In this document: in pieces, positions 13,771-22,137 of the stretch | Numbering within the stretch: position 1 is the stretch's first letter | How the letters are laid out: each line of letters starts with the position of its first letter | From: CAYUKK01 sp964445305 | GTDB lineage: Bacteria; Acidobacteriota; Aminicenantia; Aminicenantales; UBA8522 | Direction of reading: 5' to 3' | Assembly (NCBI GenBank): GCA_964445305.1 | Contig: CAYUKK010000089.1 | Span: forward strand, 1-22,204 | DNA: 22,204 nt | Notes under the pieces: generated by a model | The model's input: only the letters and a program-made list of their open reading frames with translations | What the model was told of the DNA's origin: nothing | Database searches by the model: none | Program-made: the position numbers and the translations under genes

Positions 13771-15003
13771 ATGGGTCAACAGAGCTCAGAGCAGGAACGA
13801 AGAGAAACGAGAAGACTCTATTTCGAGGATGCCTATCAGAAGGAGTTTGAGGCGACGGTCGTCGATCGATTCTCATTCGAGGGGAAGCCGGCGCTTATCC
13901 TTGACCAGACTTGCTTTTACCCCGAATCAGGTGGCCAGCCTCACGACCGCGGGCAGATCAATGGAATAGAAGTCACCCACGTTTTCGAGGACGGCCCGAG
14001 GGTCGTTCACGTCCTTGCTGGAGAGGTGAAAGGCGAAAAAGCTCACGGTGTTATCGACTGGCCGCGGCGGTTTGACCACATGCAGCAGCACTCTGGCCAG
14101 CATATCCTGTCCCAGAGCTTTTATGAGCTTCTGCGGGGCGAAACCTGCTCCTTCCACCTGGGGGAGGAGGTTTCAACTCTCGAGATAGGTCTACGGGAAA
14201 TTTCTGAAGAAGGGCTCAGACGGGTTGAAAGCCGGGCCAACGCCGTTGTTTTTGAAAACAAGGAAATCAAGACTTATTTCGTTCCTCAAGACGAGATAGC
14301 CTCTATCCCTCTGCGGCGTCCACCCAAGAAGGAAGGTCTTATCCGCGTTGTTGAGGTGGAAGGCTATGATTATTCCGCCTGCGGGGGGACGCATTGTCGA
14401 AGGACGGGCGAAATCGGCTTGATAAAAATCATCCGATGGGAAAGGATCCGGGGCAACCTCCGCTTTGAGTTCTTATGCGGCCGTCGAGCGGTGGAAGATT
14501 ATGCCTGGAAAACCAAAGCGCTGGTTGAAGTGGCTACGAAGCTCTCCTCCCACGAGCGGGATGTTCCTTCGGCTGTCGAGAAGAACCTGGCCGAGACCAA
14601 GCAGCTGAGGAAGAAAATGAGACAGCTCCAGGAAAAGCTGGTGGCCTTTGAAGCGGGAGAAATAGCTCGAAATCCAGCTGGGAAAATCATCACTTCTGTT
14701 CTGAAGGACAAAACCCCCGACGAAGCGAGACTGCTGGCGCTCCATGTCATTAAGCTTGGCGAATTTGCTGTGCTTTACGGTGTTGAGGGCGAGACAAGGA
14801 GTCACCTAATTTTTGCCCGCTCTGATGCGCTTCCAATGGACATGAGGGAGCTTATGCCCTCTGTGCTTGAGCGGACGAAGGGGAAGGGCGGTGGGAGCTC
14901 TTCACTCGTCGAAATTGTCGTCGACAAGGGTGCGGACCTCGAAGCCTTGCTCAAATCGGCCGGGGAGGCCCTCGTTCAGAAAATAGAAGCTCATTCGAGG
15001 TGA
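13771..15003 (+). CDS. Alanyl-tRNA editing protein (AlaX-like) with DHHA1 domain
   Basis: This stand-alone trans-editing factor should hydrolyse misacylated Ser-tRNA(Ala) or Gly-tRNA(Ala). The zinc site matches the AlaRS editing domain: HMQQH at 103-107 and CGGTH at 204-208. The N-terminus carries the FYPESGGQPHDRG motif seen in AlaRS and AlaX. A charged helical segment at roughly 260-300 is probably coiled coil, followed by a DHHA1 domain with the Gly-rich KGKGGGSSS. At 410 residues it is a long AlaX type: editing plus C-terminal domain without the aminoacylation domain. An in-frame GTG at 13753 would overlap the promoter, so ATG 13771 is preferred. It converges with the minus-strand permease pair, with 60 bases between and no visible terminator. 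Confidence 0.9.
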   Translation: MGQQSSEQERRETRRLYFEDAYQKEFEATVVDRFSFEGKPALILDQTCFYPESGGQPHDRGQINGIEVTHVFEDGPRVVHVLAGEVKGEKAHGVIDWPRRFDHMQQHSGQHILSQSFYELLRGETCSFHLGEEVSTLEIGLREISEEGLRRVESRANAVVFENKEIKTYFVPQDEIASIPLRRPPKKEGLIRVVEVEGYDYSACGGTHCRRTGEIGLIKIIRWERIRGNLRFEFLCGRRAVEDYAWKTKALVEVATKLSSHERDVPSAVEKNLAETKQLRKKMRQLQEKLVAFEAGEIARNPAGKIITSVLKDKTPDEARLLALHVIKLGEFAVLYGVEGETRSHLIFARSDALPMDMRELMPSVLERTKGKGGGSSSLVEIVVDKGADLEALLKSAGEALVQKIEAHSR

Positions 15004-15063
15004 GTGTTCAGCCGGGACGCCGACACATCTTCTGCCGGATTGCCTCGAAGGTCAAAGGCGAGC

Positions 15064-16311
15064 CTATTCGTAGCGGAGGGAGACGATGGGGTCAACCCGA
15101 GCAGCCTTCTGGGCGGGAAAAATCCCGAAGAAAAGCCCAACCGAAATGGAAACCCCGAGACCGAGGAGGACTGACCAGGGCGTTACTGAGGCGGGAAGGG
15201 GAGTGGCCGCCTTGACCACGAAGGCGATGGCGAAGCCGATGATAATCCCGAGGATGCCACCCGCTCCTGTCAGGAAAACGGCCTCGATGAGGAACTGCTG
15301 GAGGATATCGGCCGAGCGGGCGCCGATGGCCTTCCGGATGCCTATCTCCCTCGTCCTCTCTTTGACCGAGACAAGCATGATGTTCATGACGCCAATTCCG
15401 CCGACGAGCAGACCGATCGAGCTGATGACAATCATCACCAGGTAAGCGGCGCCGGTAATTTGATTATAGAGGTCGACCATCGTATCCTGGGTGAAGACAG
15501 CGAAGTCGTTCGGCTTGCCGAACCCGACCTTCCGCCTTTTCCTGAGGATATTGGTAATCTCCTCGATGGCCTCTTGGATGTAACCGTGTTTCTTGGGGGT
15601 GGCGATGATTTCCAGGCTCGCAAGGTCATAGGGAAAATACTTCATCAGCGTGGTGATGGGAATGCCGACGAAGTTATCCCGGCTCTGGCCAAACATGCTC
15701 CCCCTTTTCTTGAGAACGCCGACGACCTGAAATTTCTCCGGGCCGATCCGGATTTCCTTGCCCAGGGGGTTGGTGTGTGGGAAGAGGATATCCGCCAGCT
15801 CAGAGCCGAGCACGCAGACCCTGGAGCTGTGGTGGATATCGGATTCGCTTAAAAACCGACCTCTCTCGGGAAGGTAAACGGAGAGAACCTGAGGAAATTT
15901 TTCGTTCATGCCGAGGACCGTCGAGTCCTCGCTCTTCGTGTCTTGATATTTTATGGGCAGGCTCTCCATAAAGTTCACGGCCAAACCGACGGCGACGGCC
16001 TTAATGAGAGTGCTTTCCTCCTCGATGGCCACCGCGTCCTCGAAGGTGAGGTCTTTTCGCTGCCTCTCTTCCTCCGAGCGCCGGCCGATTTGGATGCCCG
16101 GCTCGTACTTGGTGATAATGATGATGTCCGACCCTACGGATTCAAGCTCGCTCAAGAAGCTGCGGTTGAGCCCCTGGATGATGGACACCATCCCGATGAC
16201 GGTGGTAACGCCGATGATGATGCCCAGGACGGTGAGGAAAGAGCGGAGCTTGTGGCTCTTCAGTGAATCGAAGGCCATGGCCAGGATTTCCCCCAGGATG
16301 CCAGCTCTCAT
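15064..16311 (-). CDS. MacB-type ABC transporter permease (second of pair)
   Basis: This 415-residue inner membrane permease has the MacB/FtsX architecture. One N-terminal membrane helix (about residues 20-42) is followed by a large periplasmic MacB-like domain, then three C-terminal helices containing the conserved GGIGVMNIMLVSVKERTREIG motif and the IGARSADI loop. Such permeases drive mechanotransmission for export of lipoproteins, peptides or drugs together with a separate ATPase. The start ATG overlaps the stop of the preceding permease in an ATGA, so translation is coupled. No ABC ATPase or adaptor protein gene lies next to the pair. Its periplasmic domain is similar in plan to, but clearly diverged from, that of its partner, suggesting an old duplication and a heterodimer. 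Confidence 0.9.
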   Translation of the reverse strand: MRAGILGEILAMAFDSLKSHKLRSFLTVLGIIIGVTTVIGMVSIIQGLNRSFLSELESVGSDIIIITKYEPGIQIGRRSEEERQRKDLTFEDAVAIEEESTLIKAVAVGLAVNFMESLPIKYQDTKSEDSTVLGMNEKFPQVLSVYLPERGRFLSESDIHHSSRVCVLGSELADILFPHTNPLGKEIRIGPEKFQVVGVLKKRGSMFGQSRDNFVGIPITTLMKYFPYDLASLEIIATPKKHGYIQEAIEEITNILRKRRKVGFGKPNDFAVFTQDTMVDLYNQITGAAYLVMIVISSIGLLVGGIGVMNIMLVSVKERTREIGIRKAIGARSADILQQFLIEAVFLTGAGGILGIIIGFAIAFVVKAATPLPASVTPWSVLLGLGVSISVGLFFGIFPAQKAARVDPIVSLRYE

Positions 16312-17543
16312 TGCTCCGACCTCAGGGCTTCAATAGGGTTGAGTTTGGCCGCCTTGTTAGCCGGGTAGATGCCGAAGAAAAGCCCGATAGAAGCCGACAT
16401 CAAGATAGCCAGGATGATCGAGACGGGCTCGACGCTCGAGGGCAGCTGCGTTGTAGCTGAGACGATCTTGGCCAGGGTCAAGCCCAGGACAATGCCGATG
16501 ACGCCGCCAGTTGCCGACAGAATCGAGGATTCGAGGAGGAACTGGAAAAGGATGTCCTGGCGCCTTGCCCCAACAGCCATGCGGATACCGATTTCTTTGG
16601 TTCTCTCCGTAACTGAGACGAGCATGATGTTCATGACGACGATCCCGCCGACGAGAAGGGCAATGGAAGAGATGGCGACCATAGCGAAATAGATGCTCGA
16701 CGTCGTCGTTTTGTAGAACTGGATGAACGTTTCCGAGGTCCGGAAGGAGAAATCGTCCGGGTCCTTGAAAGTTCGATGACGTGCCGAGCGGAGGATGGTC
16801 CGCACTTCTTCCTGGGCACGTTGCATCTGCTCCTGGGAGGAAGTATGGATGTTGATGGAGAGGGAGCGTCGGGAACCATAGGTTTTCAAGAACGTGGTGA
16901 TGGGGATCCGGATGTAATTATCCTGGCTCATGCCGAGGAGCTTGCCTTTCTTTTTCCCCAGTCCGATCACCAGGAAGTTGTCCGCTCCCACCTTGATCCA
17001 CCGCCCCAGGGGGTCGAGGGAGGGGAAAAGCTTCTCCTTGATATCGGCGCCGATGATGCAAACAAAACGGGAGTGTCTTTCGTCCTCCTTCTGGATGTGT
17101 CGACCGCTTTCGAGCTCGAGCACCGAGCCGATGAGGTGGTCGACAGAGGTGACGCCGATGATTTCCACGTCCTTCAGGGACTGGCTTCCATATTTCACCG
17201 TCCGGCTTGTCTGCGTGCTGGCGCCGATGAGCTCGCACTCCCGGCAATGGGCGCGGAGGAGTTCCATTTCTTGAATGGTCAGGTCTTTACGCTTCAGTTG
17301 CTCCCTGAACTCCTTGAGCGATGTCCCGATCATCGAGAACTTGGAGACAGAGAAATCGTTGGCCCCGTAAAAGGACATTTTGGTATAAACATACTTGTTC
17401 AGCCCTTGAATGACCGAAACGACGGCGATGATGGTCAGCACGCCGATGATGATGCCGAGGAGCGTGAGGAACGTCCGGAGCTTATTGGCGAAGAGGGAGG
17501 ATAGCGATATGGCCAACGATTCGCCAAGATTCAGTCGAGCCAT
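16308..17543 (-). CDS. MacB-type ABC transporter permease (first of pair)
   Basis: This 411-residue permease has the same plan: an N-terminal membrane helix (about 22-44), a periplasmic MacB-like domain, and a C-terminal FtsX domain with VGGIVVMNIMLVSVTERTKEIG and VGARRQDI. The C-terminal FGIYPANKAAKLNPIEALR block matches the matching block in its neighbour. An AAGG ribosome site lies four to five bases before the ATG. It is divergently arranged from the pyruvate kinase-domain gene with 131 bases between starts, a likely regulatory region; a TAGAAT on this strand (plus positions 17557-17562) is a possible -10 box but would leave a leader of only a few bases. The ATPase partner must be encoded elsewhere. 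Confidence 0.9.
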   Translation of the reverse strand: MARLNLGESLAISLSSLFANKLRTFLTLLGIIIGVLTIIAVVSVIQGLNKYVYTKMSFYGANDFSVSKFSMIGTSLKEFREQLKRKDLTIQEMELLRAHCRECELIGASTQTSRTVKYGSQSLKDVEIIGVTSVDHLIGSVLELESGRHIQKEDERHSRFVCIIGADIKEKLFPSLDPLGRWIKVGADNFLVIGLGKKKGKLLGMSQDNYIRIPITTFLKTYGSRRSLSINIHTSSQEQMQRAQEEVRTILRSARHRTFKDPDDFSFRTSETFIQFYKTTTSSIYFAMVAISSIALLVGGIVVMNIMLVSVTERTKEIGIRMAVGARRQDILFQFLLESSILSATGGVIGIVLGLTLAKIVSATTQLPSSVEPVSIILAILMSASIGLFFGIYPANKAAKLNPIEALRSEQ

Positions 17544-17674
17544 TTTCCTTTCTCTTATTCTACACTAAACCATACGGAGGAGAGAAGAAGAGGTTCATCC
17601 CTGGAATCGGCATTCCTTGACAATTCTGGGGCAGCCAAAGAAAATGGAGACAGCATGCTGAGTGGAGGATGAAG

Positions 17675-18274
17675 ATGCCGAGAGGCAAGAAGCGTCGCGC
17701 TGATGTCATCGTTCCCTGTCTTGTCTTTGATTGCCCGGGCCCACAGAACAGCCGCCGGACTCTCGAAGCCGCCCGTGCGCGCGCCGACGAGCTCGGCATC
17801 CGAAACATCGTCGTTGCCTCGACGAGCGGGAGAACAGGCTTGCTCGCCGCCCAAACATTTCAAGGAAAGAATCTCGTCGTTGTGACCCACTCGACGGGCT
17901 TTTTGGGGCCTGATATCCAAGAGCTTAAACCGTCTTTGCGCCGCCGCATTGAAGCCCTTGGCGGCTCGGTCCTCACCTGTCAGCACGCCTTTGGCGGTGT
18001 CGGGCGGGCTGTCCGGAAAAAGCTGGCCACCTACGAGCTCGAGGAAATCGTTGCTTACACGCTGCGCATTTTTGGGGAGGGAGCGAAGGTGGCCATCGAG
18101 GTCGCCCTGATGGCGGCCGATGCAGGCCTCATTCCCACCCGCGAGCCCTGTATTGCCATCGGCGGGACGAGCTCGGGCGCTGACACAGCCCTCCTGTTGC
18201 ATCCGTCCAACGCCCAGACTTTTTTTGACGTGAAAATCCAGGAGATTATCGCCAAACCGCGGCTACCCCGGTAG
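17675..18274 (+). CDS. Stand-alone pyruvate kinase C-terminal (alpha/beta) domain protein
   Basis: This 199-residue protein resembles the C-terminal alpha/beta domain of pyruvate kinase without the catalytic barrel. In true pyruvate kinases this domain can carry effector binding sites. The VVASTSGRTG segment (around residues 46-55) matches the phosphate-loop-like region, and AIGGTSSGADTALLL is a second conserved block. The barrel's substrate and metal motifs are absent, so it cannot be a pyruvate kinase. Its role is unknown; related single-domain proteins occur in archaea and bacteria. GGAGG (17664-17668) touches the ATG at 17669 but is six bases from the ATG at 17675, which I prefer. A TTGACA (17617-17622) upstream lacks a good -10 box. 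The outer membrane protein gene follows 54 bases downstream. Confidence 0.8.
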   Translation: MPRGKKRRADVIVPCLVFDCPGPQNSRRTLEAARARADELGIRNIVVASTSGRTGLLAAQTFQGKNLVVVTHSTGFLGPDIQELKPSLRRRIEALGGSVLTCQHAFGGVGRAVRKKLATYELEEIVAYTLRIFGEGAKVAIEVALMAADAGLIPTREPCIAIGGTSSGADTALLLHPSNAQTFFDVKIQEIIAKPRLPR

Positions 18275-18328
18275 CATGGAGGTAGGAAGCGGTGGCAAAA
18301 AGAAAAGGAGAAAAAGGAGAAGAGGAGG

Positions 18329-18889
18329 ATGAAGAGATATAGCGCGGGGGCTTTTCTCATTGCATTTTTCTTGCTTTCGGTCGCCCCTTTGCCCGCCCGA
18401 CCCGGATTTTATTTGGGCATCCAGAGCGGGCTTTCCAGCCAGGACGCCAGCCTCGGCAAAATCCATTTTGACAAGGACTCAGCCTTCCTTTACGGAGCCC
18501 AGGTGGGCTTGAGGTTTCTCTCCTTCGCCGTTGAAGGTCAGTTTTACCGGGCTGACCACACCTTGCTCTCCGATGACCCAGAGCTCGATGTCTATGACGG
18601 CCGGGGCATGGATTATTATTATCTTGGTGTGAGCGCGAAAATCGGTTTTCCCCTGTTGATGGTCTACCCCTATCTCACCGCTGGATACGGCCGCTATTCA
18701 GCGAGCGTTGACCAACTCGGGAATAGCGCTGACCGATCCTTTAACGTGGGCGTTGGAGCTGAGCTGACTCTCGGGAAGCTGGGCTTCTTTGCCGAACTTA
18801 GGTATGTCGACTTTGCCGTGGACATCTCGAGCCTCCGCTGGGATTTCGGCGGGCTGAACTTTCACTGCGGACTTAACTACCACTTCTGA
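18329..18889 (+). CDS. Small outer membrane beta-barrel protein
   Basis: This 186-residue protein has a signal peptide (MKRYSAGAFLIAFFLLSVAPLPA, written here as positive start, hydrophobic core at about 7-20 and a likely cut after the Ala near residue 24). Alternating hydrophobic and polar strands follow, as in OmpA-like/OmpW-like eight-stranded barrels. Barrel-type segments include FYLGIQSG, QVGLRF, VEGQFYRAD, YYLGVSAKIG, PYLTAGYGRYS, VGVGAELTLG and FFAELRYVDF. It ends in NYHF, and a C-terminal Phe is the usual recognition signal for the BAM machinery. No enzymatic motif is visible. AGGAG (18315-18319) is nine bases before the ATG. It supports a diderm host. It has no obvious functional link to the genes on either side. 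Confidence 0.8.
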   Translation: MKRYSAGAFLIAFFLLSVAPLPARPGFYLGIQSGLSSQDASLGKIHFDKDSAFLYGAQVGLRFLSFAVEGQFYRADHTLLSDDPELDVYDGRGMDYYYLGVSAKIGFPLLMVYPYLTAGYGRYSASVDQLGNSADRSFNVGVGAELTLGKLGFFAELRYVDFAVDISSLRWDFGGLNFHCGLNYHF

Positions 18890-18915
18890 TAGAAGCTGGT
18901 TATCCTGAATAAGGC

Positions 18916-19641
18916 GTGAAGATCAGGCTCAACAAGTTCTTATCCCAGGCCGGCGTGGCCTCGCGGCGGGAAGCCGATCGCCTGATCACGGCGGGGCGGG
19001 TTCAGGTCAACAAAGAGCTCATCCTCAACCTTGGGCATAGAATCGACCCTGACCGGGATGATGTTTGTGTCGACGGTAAAAAAATCAGGAGCCAGCAAAA
19101 GCTCGTCTGGATCCTCCTCAACAAGCCGGCTGGATATTTGGTTACGCTGCGCGATCCTTTCCACAGGCCCACCGTCCGGGAGCTGCTTCCTGCCTCGCTT
19201 GGCCGAATCTTTCCCGTCGGGCGCCTTGATTATGAGAGCAAAGGCCTTCTTCTCTTGACGAATGACGGAGAGCTAGCTTTTCGGCTGAGCCACCCGCGCT
19301 ACCAAATAAAAAAAGTATATCTGGTCAGAGTAAGCGGCGAGCCGGACGAGGAAAGCCTTTCCCGCCTCGAGAGAGGGGTGGTCATCGACGGCCAGCGCAC
19401 GGCCCCGGCCCGAGTAACCCTCCTCCGGCGCAACCCGAACTCGAGTCTCCTCCGCATCGAGATTCACGAGGGCAGGAAGAGAGAGGTGCGGCGCATGTGC
19501 GAAACGGTGGGACATAGAGTCAGGGAGCTGGAGAGGATTGAGTTTGCCGGTCTCCATTTGAAAGGCTTGAAGCGCGGCCAGTGGCGCCACCTGGAAAAGC
19601 GGGAGGTCAAAAAGCTCAGGCAGCTGGTTGGCCTCGATTGA
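18916..19641 (+). CDS. rluB: RsuA/RluB-family rRNA pseudouridine synthase
   Basis: This 241-residue enzyme converts a uridine in rRNA to pseudouridine. An S4 RNA-binding domain (residues 4-50, RLNKFLSQAGVASRREAD) precedes the catalytic domain. The catalytic Asp is residue 105 in GRLDYESKGLLLLTNDG, where the usual Thr of GRLDxxTxGL is Ser. A LRIEIHEGRKREVRRM block lies near the C-terminus. RsuA modifies 16S and RluB/RluE modify 23S; the motif set is closest to RluB, but the target site is not certain. The start is GTG at 18916, where the family N-terminus begins; the ribosome site is poor. The gene converges with the Lon-family gene, with only six bases between the stops. Confidence 0.9.
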   Translation: MKIRLNKFLSQAGVASRREADRLITAGRVQVNKELILNLGHRIDPDRDDVCVDGKKIRSQQKLVWILLNKPAGYLVTLRDPFHRPTVRELLPASLGRIFPVGRLDYESKGLLLLTNDGELAFRLSHPRYQIKKVYLVRVSGEPDEESLSRLERGVVIDGQRTAPARVTLLRRNPNSSLLRIEIHEGRKREVRRMCETVGHRVRELERIEFAGLHLKGLKRGQWRHLEKREVKKLRQLVGLD

Positions 19642-19647
19642 CGGTGA

Positions 19648-22083
19648 TCAGATTTCTTTTTCCTGGCCAGCGGCATAAGTTCTCCAGCTCGCCGCCAGCC
19701 GCTGGAGCTCCTGGTCGACAAGGTAGTTGACCGTTCCTTCCTCGAAAGTGCCATCTTCTTTGAGCTGGCCAGCTTCGACTCCGGTGAGGATTTCTATCCC
19801 TTCATCGATCGTTTTTATCGGATAGATATGAAATTTTCCTTGAGCGACAGCCTCGACGACGTCAGCTCTGAGCATCAGGTTCTGGACATTCTGGTGGGGG
19901 ATGATGACACCCTGGGTTCCAGTCAAGCCCTTGGCCCGACAGACATCGAAGAACCCCTCGATTTTTTCGTTGACGCCGCCGATGGGTTGGATTTCGCCCT
20001 TCTGGTTGATTGAGCCAGTCACGGCGATGTCCTGGCGAAGAGGAAGTTTGGAGAGGCTCGAGAGGATGGCGTAGACTTCCGTGGACGAAGCGCTGTCGCC
20101 ATCGACCCCTGAATAGGATTGCTCGAAGGCGAGGCTCGCCGAGAGAGAAAAAGGTTTGTTCTGGGCATATTTTCCCCTCAGGTATCCAGCCAGGATGAGC
20201 ACCCCCTTGTTGTGAGTCCGGCCGCTCAAGTCGGCCTCGCGCTCGATGTTGATCACACCTGCCCTTCCGACGGATGTTCGGGCTGTGATCCGGGTCGGCT
20301 TGCCAAAAGAAAACTGGCCCATATCATAAATAGAAAGCCCGTTAACCTGACCGACGACTTTTCCCTCGGTATCGATGAGGATCGACCCTTCCTCGATCAT
20401 CTCCTGGATTTTATCCTCAATCAGGCTGACCCGCTCGAAGCGCTCATGGACCGCTTTCTCGACATCTTCCCGGCCGACAGTAGCCCGGCCATCGGTTTTG
20501 GCCCAGTAACTCGCCTCCCGAATGACATCGGCCAGGATATGGAATCGCGTCGAGACCTTGCGCTGCCGGCCGGCGATGCGAGTGGCGTACTCGATCACCG
20601 TCGCGATTCCATTCTTGTCGAAGGGCAAGAGCTTGTCCTCGTCGCAGATTTTTTTGATGAAGCGGGCGTAATCCTCGATCGCTTTTTCGTCCTTGTTCAT
20701 CTCCGAATCGAACTCGGCCTTGATCTTAAAGATTTTCTTGAAATCCTCGTCCAGAAAGTAGAGGAGGTTATAAATATATGCGTCGCCAATCATGACCACC
20801 TTAACGTTACACTTGATGGGCTGAGGTTTCAGCCTGGTCGTGGCGATGAGGTAGAGGGAAAGGAAGTTCTGGATCTCAAAAATCTGGTGGCGGAGGGTTC
20901 TTTTGAGAGTCGTCCAGACACCCGGCTCCATCAGGGCGTCGAGGGCGTTGAGGATGAGGTAACCGCCATTGGCCTTGAGGAAGGAGCCGGCTTTGATCCG
21001 GGTGAAATCGGTTTGCCAGACCCCCCAGCGGGTGATCGAGGATTCAATCGTCCCGAAGAGGTTGACATAAGTCGGGTTGTTCTCCATGACCACGGGCGCG
21101 CCCTTGACGTCGGAGTTATCGACGAGGAGGTTGACACGGTACTCCAAGAAAGCGTCCACGCTTTCTCCCATCCTCTCTTCCCTCTCCTCCTTTTTTTGGG
21201 TTTTGAAGAGGTCGATGTTGTTGATGAGGTTCGTCTCGACATGATCGAGGTACTCGGTGACGGCCGGTTGCGCAAATTTCTCCCTGATGCCTGCAATGCC
21301 ACCCCGAATGATGGGCGTGATAGCTTCGGAGTCCCAACTCTTGAGGAGGGACCGGGTTTCCTCGTCAATCTCCTTGAGCCTCTCGAAGAGGTCTTCCAGC
21401 TCTCCGGTCAGCTGGTCGTATTTTTCCTTGAGTTCCTCGAGAGCCCGGGCCGGAAACTTTTTTTCCTTAACCATCGCTTCGAGCTTGGAGAAAGAGGTCG
21501 GGGTTTCGTCGATCAGGGGAACAAGGTCGGGCTTGGTGAAAAGACCCATCTGGACCTGAATCAGGGAAAAGCCCTGTTTGGCTACGTCTTCTTCGAACTT
21601 CTGGAGGAGTTCCCGCTGCTTTTTTTGCTGGCTTTCGAGAATGCTCTCTTTTTTCTCCGTGTAATACTTGCTTTTGAGAAGCTCCGGGATGTTGACTCTG
21701 AGCATTTCGATCAGGTTGTCCATGGCTTCCTTGAAGGGTTTTCCCTTCCCCCCGGGGAGCATGATCAGGCTGGGTTCGTCGGGGTTCTTGAAGTTGTTGA
21801 CATAGAGGATATCTTCGGGCGTTTCCCCTCCCTTTTCTAGCTTCTCGAGGAGCTGTTTGATGGTCGTTGTCCGACCCGTGCCAACCATCCCCGTAATGAA
21901 GATGTTGTAGCCGAGGCTCTTGATATCGAGCCCCGTCTTGAGAGCACGGATCGCCCTTTCCTGGCCGATGATTTCCTCGCAGGGCTTGCATTCGTCGGTC
22001 GTGGCGAAGGGGATTTTCTCGGGGTCCAGTCGCCAGCGCAGCTTTTCGGCTGGCAACTCCTCGAATCGGGTTTTGGCTTTCAT
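19648..22083 (-). CDS. Lon-family ATP-dependent protease (LonB/YcbZ-like)
   Basis: This 811-residue protease combines an AAA-type ATPase region with a C-terminal Lon (S16) domain but lacks the N-terminal substrate domain of LonA. The Walker A-like loop is GMVGTGRTT (65-73), with Arg where Lys is usual. A long helical, charged insertion covers about 120-320. NGGYLILNALDAL is the likely Walker B region. The Lon catalytic dyad is Ser664 in GDSASS and Lys707 in GGVNEKIEGF, spaced 43 residues apart as in E. coli Lon (Ser679/Lys722), so the protease site looks intact. It probably degrades damaged or regulatory proteins in the cytoplasm. AAGGAG lies six to seven bases before the ATG. A TATGAT (minus strand, plus positions 22132-22137) is a possible -10 box without a good -35. 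Confidence 0.9.
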   Translation of the reverse strand: MKAKTRFEELPAEKLRWRLDPEKIPFATTDECKPCEEIIGQERAIRALKTGLDIKSLGYNIFITGMVGTGRTTTIKQLLEKLEKGGETPEDILYVNNFKNPDEPSLIMLPGGKGKPFKEAMDNLIEMLRVNIPELLKSKYYTEKKESILESQQKKQRELLQKFEEDVAKQGFSLIQVQMGLFTKPDLVPLIDETPTSFSKLEAMVKEKKFPARALEELKEKYDQLTGELEDLFERLKEIDEETRSLLKSWDSEAITPIIRGGIAGIREKFAQPAVTEYLDHVETNLINNIDLFKTQKKEEREERMGESVDAFLEYRVNLLVDNSDVKGAPVVMENNPTYVNLFGTIESSITRWGVWQTDFTRIKAGSFLKANGGYLILNALDALMEPGVWTTLKRTLRHQIFEIQNFLSLYLIATTRLKPQPIKCNVKVVMIGDAYIYNLLYFLDEDFKKIFKIKAEFDSEMNKDEKAIEDYARFIKKICDEDKLLPFDKNGIATVIEYATRIAGRQRKVSTRFHILADVIREASYWAKTDGRATVGREDVEKAVHERFERVSLIEDKIQEMIEEGSILIDTEGKVVGQVNGLSIYDMGQFSFGKPTRITARTSVGRAGVINIEREADLSGRTHNKGVLILAGYLRGKYAQNKPFSLSASLAFEQSYSGVDGDSASSTEVYAILSSLSKLPLRQDIAVTGSINQKGEIQPIGGVNEKIEGFFDVCRAKGLTGTQGVIIPHQNVQNLMLRADVVEAVAQGKFHIYPIKTIDEGIEILTGVEAGQLKEDGTFEEGTVNYLVDQELQRLAASWRTYAAGQEKEI

Positions 22084-22131
22084 TGAGTAACTCCTTTTTG
22101 GCGGCTCGGCGAAGATGCCTTTTCAGTTTTT

Positions 22132-22137
22132 ATCATA
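22132..22137 (-). promoter_or_regulatory. Possible -10 box of the Lon-family protease gene
   Basis: TATGAT is read on the minus strand. It would give a leader of about 40 bases before the ATG at 22083, which includes the AAGGAG ribosome site. The hexamer 17 bases upstream is GCTGCT, not a recognisable -35, so support is weak. Confidence 0.25.

Noticed and set aside
17617..17645. Promoter TTGACA upstream of the pyruvate kinase-domain gene
   Set aside because: The -35 is perfect, but at 16-18 bases spacing only A-rich sequence is present, with no TANNNT hexamer.
20119..21840. 573-residue plus-strand open frame opposite the Lon-family gene
   Set aside because: It is antisense to a protein with an intact Lon catalytic dyad; its composition (rich in Asp, Glu, Leu, Val) is typical of a shadow frame.
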